A DNA stretch of 64,000 nucleotides, taken from Palaemon carinicauda (taxonomy: Eukaryota; Arthropoda; Malacostraca; Decapoda; Palaemonidae). How positions within the stretch are numbered: position 1 is the stretch's first letter; every line of letters begins with the position of its first letter. The DNA lies in the NCBI RefSeq assembly GCF_036898095.1, contig NC_090751.1, positions 73,423,318 through 73,487,317 on the forward strand, written 5' to 3'. Positions 58,117 to 64,000 of the stretch are shown piece by piece. The position numbers and the translations under genes are program-made. The notes under the pieces are model-generated. The model saw nothing but the letters and a program-made list of their open reading frames with translations. It did no database searches and was not told the origin of the DNA.

Positions 58117-59140
58117 TTGAAGGGTACAGGTACACAAAATGGACAAAAGAATGAAGTGTCTGTGGATAATATTCTATCAGAGTTTCAAAACGTATTTGAG
58201 GATAAAGTTGGCACAATAAACAATGCAGAGGAAATTTTAGTTTTGAAATCAGATAGTACCCCTAGATTTCTTGCTCCAAGACCAGTACCATTTGTATTGA
58301 AAAGTGCAATTGAAACAGAAATCAAGAGGATAGAAAGTGAAGGTTCTTGGGAAAAAGTTACATGCTCAGACTGTGCTACACCATTATTTCCTATTGTGAA
58401 GGAAAATGGTCAGGTTAGGTTATGTGGAGATTATAAGGTAACATTGAATCCACACCTTCAGGTAGCTCAACATCCATTACCAAATCGGAAACATTTTTGC
58501 AACTATGTCAGGATGTACTATATTTTCTAGGTTAGATCTTAGACAAACATTTCAACAGCTTCCCGTTGATGAAAATTCACAAGAACTATGTACAGTAAAT
58601 ACAACAATAGGTTTGTATAGGCCAAAGAGATTGCCTTATTGAGTAGCAAGTAGTCCAGCTATATGGCAACAAACTATGGATGAGATTTTTTCAGGAATGC
58701 AAGGAGTATTCATTTTCATAGATGATATTTTAATCTCTGGTAAAGATAAAATAGAACATATAGAAAGATTACAGGCTGTTCTGAAGAAATTAAAGGAACA
58801 TAATATTAGAGTTGATAAGGGCAAATGTATTTTAGGAGTTGATGCAGTGGAATACTTATGTTCAGTAATTAATGGCAAAGGTATTCACAAGACTAAGGAG
58901 AAACTTGAAGCAGTGAAATCAACAAAGGTACCGGAACATGTTAAGGAATTATAATCACGTTTAGGTTTAGTAACATTTTATGGAAATTTCATTCAGAATT
59001 TATATAAAATCGCACATCCACTGAATAAGTGTGTAGAGTGGAATTGTACAAAAGATAATCGGGAATCTTTTGAAAGAATCAGACAGGAAATAATATCACC
59101 TACATTTCTAGTACATTATCGAATGGATTTCCAGTTAAAT
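58117..59140 (+). pseudogene. pol: reverse transcriptase of element A
   Basis: The first part (58117-58530) has 'ATPLFPIVKENGQVRLCGDY' and a linker. A frameshift follows, and the middle (58530-58675) carries three stops. 58676-58954 has the catalytic 'FIFIDDILISGKDKIEH' and 'KCILGVDAVEYLCSVI'. The thumb ('LGLVTFYGNFIQNLYKIAHP') lies beyond a stop at 58951. Confidence 0.82.
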
Positions 59141-59144
59141 TAGT

Positions 59145-59530
59145 TTGTGATGCAACAAACATAGGTTTAAGTGCAGTAATATCTCATGTAATGCCATATG
59201 GAACAGAAAATTAAATCACTTTCGTTTGTAGGGTATTGAGAAAGGAAGAAAGGAATTACTCTTAAATAGGAAAAGAAGGTTTAGCAATAGTGTATGGAGT
59301 TAAGAAATATTATTTGTATCTTTATGGAAGGAAAAAGTTCTCACTTGTTACATATCATAAACCTCTATTAGCAATATTGGATCCAAAAGCAAGTTTACCT
59401 ACGTTGGTAGCTGCAAGACTACAACGTTGGGCAATAACATCAGTCCCATATAACTATAATATAGAAATGTCATCCTACATCAAAGATAGGTAATGGAGAT
59501 GTTTTATCCAGATTTCCGGTTGACAAAGCA
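59145..59530 (+). pseudogene. pol: RNase H of element A
   Basis: 'KLVCDATNIGLSAVISHVM' (first block), 'YSIGKEGLAIVYGVKKYYLY' with a stop just before it, 'FSLVTYHKPLLAILDP' (Asp of TDHKPL replaced by Tyr) and 'RFPVDKAPEEY'. At least three breaks. Confidence 0.78.
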
Positions 59531-59639
59531 CCAGAAGAATATAATGACAGTATATTACTAGTTTCAGTTTATGATGTACCCATTACAGCCAAGGATATTG
59601 AACACAATACCAAGAAAGACCCAGTACTTAGTAAGGTTT

Positions 59640-60773
59640 TAGAGAGTTTTATGACAGGTTGGGACTTCGGTGGAAATGAGACAAAATGTGAACCCTATAA
59701 AGATATATGGAGTGAATTGAGTATAGCACAGGGTTGTATATTAAAAGGGTCAAGAGTAATTATTCCTAGTTCTCTAAGGAATAAAATTTTGTCTGAAATA
59801 CATGCTGATCATCAAGGTATTTTCAGATCAAAATCTATTGCAAGGACTTTTGTTTGGTGGCCAGGTGTAGTTAAAGATATTGATTTTTTTGTAAGAAATT
59901 GTATGAATTGTGTTACACAACAGAACAATCCTTAGTTTACTATATTGCACCTATGGGAATTACCCAGGTAACCATGGCAAAGAGTGCACATAGATTTTGC
60001 AGGTTCTTTCTTAGGTTATTTGTTTTTGATAGTTATAGATGTTTACAGTAAGTGGCCAGAAGTAATTCTACTGAAGACAACAACATTTTACGCAACTTTT
60101 AAAGAATTAATGAAAAATTTTAACACATGGAATTCCAGAAAGAATTGGTACCGATAATGGTCCACAGTTTACCTCACAGGAATTTCAAGAATTTTGTGTA
60201 GTAAATGGTATTAAAGATACATTTTCAACAAAATATTATCTTTCCACTGAAAGATTTGTTCAAACATTTAAGCATATAATGAAATGTAGGAGAGCAAATA
60301 CGAGTAACATATTTTTTCATGTGTCAAGTTTTTATTGTCTTATAGAACAACATCATACAGTAAAACAGGTGTGACACCATCAAATTTGTTGATGGGGAGT
60401 AGTATTAAGTGTAAGTTAGATTTTTGTATCCATGTTTGCAAAGTGATTTAAAAGAAAAAGGTATAAGCAATTAAAGAGTCTCATAAAAGTAAGACATTTT
60501 TCCCCTTATTCTAATGTCACGGTAAGATCATACAATACTCCAGAAAAGTGGGTACCAGCAGAAATTGTGAAAGAGATAGGGAATTTACATTATGATGTTC
60601 AAATTGGTGGAAATATTGTAAAACATCATGTTGATCAATTACAGACATTAAATAAAATTGCTGTTGATCATGTGAATGTTAGAGATGAGATATTTTCAGA
60701 AGTAGTTAAAGCAAATATTAACCAAGATGCTCAAACATCAGATGTAAATTTAGAATCTTTTGTATTGCAGTAG
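59640..60773 (+). pseudogene. pol: integrase of element A
   Basis: The zinc domain has 'ILSEIHADHQGIFRSKSIAR' and 'CMNCVTQQNNP'. The core has 'RVHIDFAGSFLGYLFLIVID', a frameshift at about 60118, 'RIGTDNGPQFTSQEFQEF' and 'STERFVQTFKHIM' (Glu). The C-terminal part (60567-60773) has 'KVGNLHYDVQIGGNIVKHHVDQ'-type sequence. The frame ends directly at 3' LTR sequence, with no polypurine tract and no LTR start, so about 175 bp are deleted there. Confidence 0.8.
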
Positions 60774-61065
60774 GATCCAATTTTTTATAGAATGATGATC
60801 ATTTGTTATTTTTGTATTGTTATGTACGAGTTTTGTTTACATATTCTCACTCGAGACTCACAAGTTGTTAGGGAAGAGCAGAGATTTAAGCCTGAGAGAA
60901 ATTAAACTTATTCTAATAAAAAGTCTCTGATTATATCCCATCCATCCAGAAGACAAGTTGGTGAAGATGCTGAGATATAAGGATTCATTCTCATCTAACT
61001 ACTGTATTGTTATTCCTGGAGAGTGAACTGATATGAGATAAGTTTGATGTAGGCCAAACATCAGA
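60764..61065 (+). repeat. 3' LTR of element A, 5'-truncated
   Basis: Matches 43190-43503 with many substitutions. It begins inside the LTR at 'tgtattgcagtagga' and ends CATCAGA before ATTAC. Confidence 0.8.
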
Positions 61066-61310
61066 ATTACATCAGAGGATCAACGAAGTTTTTGGAAATA
61101 TCAAAGGAAGTGCAAGAAGGAAGATTGAGATGGTATGGACATCTACTGAGGAGGGAGGAGGATCATGTGGGGATGCATATCATGGAAATTGAAGTTCAAT
61201 GTAGAAGAAGAAGGGGATGATCAAAAAGGAGATGAAGGCAATGTGTAAGGGAGGCCTTGAGGGAGAAGGGAATTGGTGAAGCAGATGCACAAGACAAAAA
61301 TAGAATTAAC
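61066..61310 (+). pseudogene. C-terminal part of the RTE-like LINE after element A
   Basis: Resumes in phase with the piece ending at 43019 ('YIRGSTKFLEISKEVQ', 'GRLRWYGHLLRREEDHVG'), then degenerates with stops ('CVREALREKGIGEADAQDK'). It fixes the right border of element A. Confidence 0.82.
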
Positions 61311-61328
61311 ATTTTATTTCCCGTATTT

Positions 61329-62215
61329 TGTTACAAAGTCTTACGTAAACTGTTCAAGATTGTTATATGATCGATACGAGATATGAACAAGGGCTTAGGT
61401 AAATCTTTTTATATTTTCATGAGGTATTGCATCATGTTTGTGAGAAAGTATGTAATTCTTATATTTGCCACGTGTTTTGGAAGGTTATCAAAAACCGCAG
61501 TGTTAGATTTGCTCTTTTTTCGGGGGGCGTTCCAAGAACAGTAGGTAGGCAGAGCAGTTGAGAGAGAGAGTTGCCTGAAACCAAGGTTTATCCCATGAAT
61601 TTTCTATCTGGTTGATAAATTTGCCATCGCTAGGAGCCAGCACCAAGACACGAGCCTGTGAACGAGCCAAAGTACATCCCTCTTTCTTTCTAGTGTCTAT
61701 AGTGGGTCCTCTCTAAAGTGATTAAGTTTAATTACAACATACAGTATATCATGTGTAGTGAGTTGTAAGGTTACGGAAGACGTTAAAAGTGATTTTAAAT
61801 TTATTGTGTTGAGTGATTTATTTTTTTCATGAAAATTCTATCAAAGTTTAGTAATTCTTATATAATATATTTATTTTTGTGAGGAGTGTATGATTTAAAT
61901 CACCAGTGCTTATTTCAGTATTCACTTGTAATCCTGTTAATGAATCGTAGTAAGAGGTGGTTTTGAATAAGTTTTAGTAATAATTACCCTGTATTGTTTT
62001 GAGTGTACTTGAGAGACCTATGGATATTCAGTGTTTTTATATATTGCTCTCTGGCAGTTATATAACTGTCTCAGAGCTCGGGTATTAATATTTTCAAGTG
62101 TAACAGATTTAATGTAAAAACAAACAGGTGACTTTGGAAGTCGAGATGTTGTGTAGCTTGCCAGCCGTAATATATATAATATTATATTTTGGGTCCCAGA
62201 CCACGGGATTATAAT
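61329..62215 (+). repeat. LTR of element J
   Basis: Non-coding, AT-rich, from TGTTACAAAGTC to a stretch ending ataataaaatatat before the primer region. 61790-62085 matches the reversed copy on the right; the start has no partner here and is provisional. Confidence 0.5.
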
Positions 62216-62477
62216 AAAATATATTTTTGGTGCCCAGACCCTTCGGATCGAGGGACTTTGTTTTAAATATTGGTGATAACAGGGCCGTGTTTTCATTAAA
62301 GGCTGGAACAATTTAGTGTTTATAGGAATTTGTGTATTGTTAGGATATATCTTTTGGAGAGTTTTTTTTTTTTTTTTTTTTTTTTGTCAGAGTTTAATAT
62401 CTAGGAGTTTTTGAATATCCCAAATGTTCAGGAATTGTCAGAAGCTAATGTAACTAAAGCTCAGTGGCTCTATTTTA

Positions 62478-63125
62478 ATGGTATGTGGTGGCCATACAAT
62501 GAGTGGAATGATTAAAGGCCAAATCAAGTGTCTAGCCTTAGAAGCGTTGATAAACTTAGGGAAATTGTCGGAACAAAATATTGTACCAGCTGGTGAACTG
62601 TTGGAGGAGGCTGAAGAAGAATTTGTAGCAAAGCAAGGGCCAGTTGTCCCACAAACTGAAAGCATTATATCAGAAATGAATGTAGAGGCTGATATTCGAC
62701 GAATTGCAGCGGAAGAGAATTTGATTAGGTTGAAGATGATGGCGAGACAGGAAGATAAAGAAATAGAAGAAGCACGGCATGGGAAGGAAATGGAGGCAAG
62801 AAAGGAAGAAAGCCAGGCAGAAGAAGCAAGATATGCGAGGGAAACAGAAGCAAGAAGAGAAGAAGAAAGAGAAAAAGCCAGAGAAGTCGCAAGACATGCG
62901 AAGAGAATGGAAGAAAAAGAGAGAGAACGAGAAGAAAAGGAGAAGGAAGAGGCAAGGGAAATAGCAGGCATGCGAGGAAGTTGAAGCAGTTGAATGCTCG
63001 TGCAAAGCTGGCAACGCAGACAGAGGCGACCCCTGCTATGCAGGATCCAGTGTTTAATGTGACGAATGCCCAAAGGTTAATTCCAAGGTTCAAAGAAGAA
63101 GCTCCGGATGAATTCCCAAGATAGA
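62478..63125 (+). pseudogene. gag: gag N-terminal part of element J
   Basis: 168 aa with a long Glu/Arg/Lys-rich coiled coil ('RYARETEARREEEREKAREV'). After a shift near 62985 come 'AQRLIPRFKEEAPDEFP' and a stop. The layout (coiled coil, then L-I-P-x-F) is that of gag in element B ('LKLIPKFDEEE'), so J may be a relative of B. The capsid and pol are missing. Confidence 0.6.
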
Positions 63126-63330
63126 ATTTGGTATTAAAGGCCATTCGTGGGTGATATTTACATTGATTGAAATCATGTGTGCTAGTGATATATATTCATT
63201 TAAAATAACCACGTGTTGCAAACTCACGATTCAGCTATCATGGTGGAGATGGGTTTATTTCAAGTCTATGAACAGATTCCTGAATTCGATAGGAATATGT
63301 ACGAGGACTTGTCATAAACTTTTCATCTCT

Positions 63331-63422
63331 CTTGATGGCTCAGTCTGTAGTCTTCGCAGGCATGGTTTCCAGCCGAACAGGTGGGGGTTCGAACCTCTAC
63401 CCGGCCAGAAGCCGGGTAGAGA
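63331..63422 (+). mobile_element. tRNA-like SINE head with perfect hairpin
   Basis: A-box-like TGGCTCAGTCTG (63336-63347) and the canonical B box GGTTCGAACC (63386-63395). Directly after it an 11-bp perfect inverted repeat with a 5-base loop (63395-63421, ctctacccggc/gccgggtagag). It lies at the inner edge of the reversed J LTR. A real tRNA gene is unlikely: no acceptor-stem pairing or full cloverleaf is seen. Confidence 0.5.
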
Positions 63423-64000
63423 AACTATTAACAAGCGAGTTCTAAGACAGTTATATAACTCCCAGACAGCAATATACACAACACTGAATATCCAAAGGTC
63501 TCTTAAGTACACTCAAAACAATACTGGGTAATTATTACTACGATCTATTTAAAACCACCTTTTCTTTGATTCTTTAGTAGGATATGAGCGAGTATGAAAC
63601 AAACACTGATGATTGAAATAATACACTCTTTACATAAATAAATATATTCTATATAAATTTCAACACTTTGAAAGAATATACATAAAAACAGAAATAAGTC
63701 ACTCGAAATATTTAGTCTGAACAAAACTTAGATTAGGACAAAAATATTACACTCTGAAAATTTTTGTTAAATCTGAATAAACGTTAGACTAAGACAAAAG
63801 AAATAATACTTATGAAAATTATACAATCACTTGTTCTACATGAAATTAACTTTTATACTAACATATGACCTTGATACGTAATGAAAATATATAACCAGAT
63901 AACAATGCATAAACCTTTCACCTTATTACAAGGCCAGTTACAAAACTTTACACAAGGCCAACAATACCCCTACACAATAAATTTAAAATCACCTTTGACC
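63422..64000 (-). repeat. LTR of J family in inverted orientation, leaving the window
   Basis: The reverse complement matches 61790-62085 in order, with about 300 bp of extra sequence near 63720-63970. The outer end is not in the window. Confidence 0.6.

Larger units (their letters stand above)
43025..61065 (+). mobile_element. element A: Ty3/Gypsy LTR retrotransposon, split by B and by a DNA element
   Basis: 5' LTR 43025-43503, long leader (with the Harbinger-like element), gag (45660-46194 and 57381-57700), protease, RT, RNase H, integrase, and a 5'-truncated 3' LTR (60764-61065). TSD GTTAC/ATTAC at 43020-43024 and 61066-61070. The RTE protein continues across. The LTR copies differ by roughly 14% by eye, and coding is full of stops. 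The domain order is the normal Gypsy one, with integrase last. Confidence 0.85.
40436..61310 (+). mobile_element. RTE-like LINE, split by element A
   Basis: The 5' part (40436-43024) has a leader with 'gacattaggaagggcctctgg', an endonuclease-like region and RT. The 3' part (61066-61310) continues the same protein after element A. The sequence type is the RTE/BovB-like one, with 'VAEKRMLRWMPGVTRKDKIR' before and 'GRLRWYGHLLRREEDHV' after the break. Both parts are full of stops. The 3' end has no clear tail. Confidence 0.8.
61329..64000 (+). mobile_element. element J: LTR element remnant with inverted LTR copy
   Basis: Plus-strand LTR (about 61329-62215, TGTTACAAAG at the start), primer-like TTGGTGCCCAGACCC (62228-62242), gag start (62478-63125), then a reversed copy of the LTR from about 63422 to beyond the right edge. 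The shared block includes 'attgttttgagtgtactt', 'ggatattcagtgtt' and 'cagttatataactg' in both orientations. Borders are provisional because the right end is not in the window. Confidence 0.6.

Noticed and set aside
62478..62984. Host coiled-coil protein gene
   Set aside because: It follows an LTR and primer-like site and ends in a gag-type motif; no introns or other exons are visible.
63331..63400. Functional tRNA gene
   Set aside because: A- and B-box-like motifs are present, but no acceptor stem or full cloverleaf could be drawn.

Overview
This window is animal nuclear DNA made almost entirely of transposable elements; I see no host gene. Long (GA)n, (CT)n and (AT)n microsatellites, tRNA-derived SINEs, (TAA)-tailed LINE ends, and Ty3/Gypsy, env-bearing Gypsy, RTE-like and Jockey-like LINE and piggyBac-like remains suggest an arthropod. 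Several non-coding repeats resemble, from memory only, dispersed repeats of palaemonid or other decapod shrimps. Taxonomy is an inference. Nearly every coding region is broken by stops or frameshifts, so these are fossil copies.

The window reads as layered insertions. (1) 1-5099 holds a minus-strand CsRn1-like Gypsy element (leaving the window on the left), split by a 1.05 kb piggyBac-like element at a TTAA site. (2) 5100-7256 has diverged duplications and (CT)n arrays. (3) 7257-40100 is a nest five levels deep. Element A2 (plus strand, old) was hit in its leader by K (7462-11098, TSD ATATT), which holds the young deleted LTR element E (TSD CCAG), and by F (11217-39190). F holds the env-bearing element G (14742-38849, minus, TSD TTAT). 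G was hit by Gypsy element D, by a solo LTR (TSD ATTAT) and, in its 5' LTR, by a 5'-truncated Jockey-like LINE, whose 3' UTR took the env-bearing element H (28941-38286, TSD TATAT).

(4) 40110-61310 is a second nest. An RTE-like LINE (40436-43024 and 61066-61310) is split by Gypsy element A (43025-61065). A holds a Harbinger-like non-autonomous DNA element in its leader and element B (46195-57380) in gag. B holds Gypsy element C (51094-55790) in pol. LTR divergence judged by eye falls from outer to inner layers (A about 14%, B about 6%, C about 3%; G about 6%, D and H about 2%), which supports the order. (5) 61329-64000 holds element J, with its LTR, a gag start and an inverted LTR copy.

The most notable item is element B. 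Its RT and RNase H are of Ty3/Gypsy type, but its integrase lies between protease and RT and nothing follows RNase H except the LTR. This is the Gmr1-like domain order, and its gag has a segment resembling the SCAN-related capsid of that lineage. Other notable features are a 56-bp duplication flanking C in place of a 5-bp TSD, two LTR-gag-inverted-LTR structures (F, J), two different env-bearing lineages (G, H), and tandem arrays in the leader of H.
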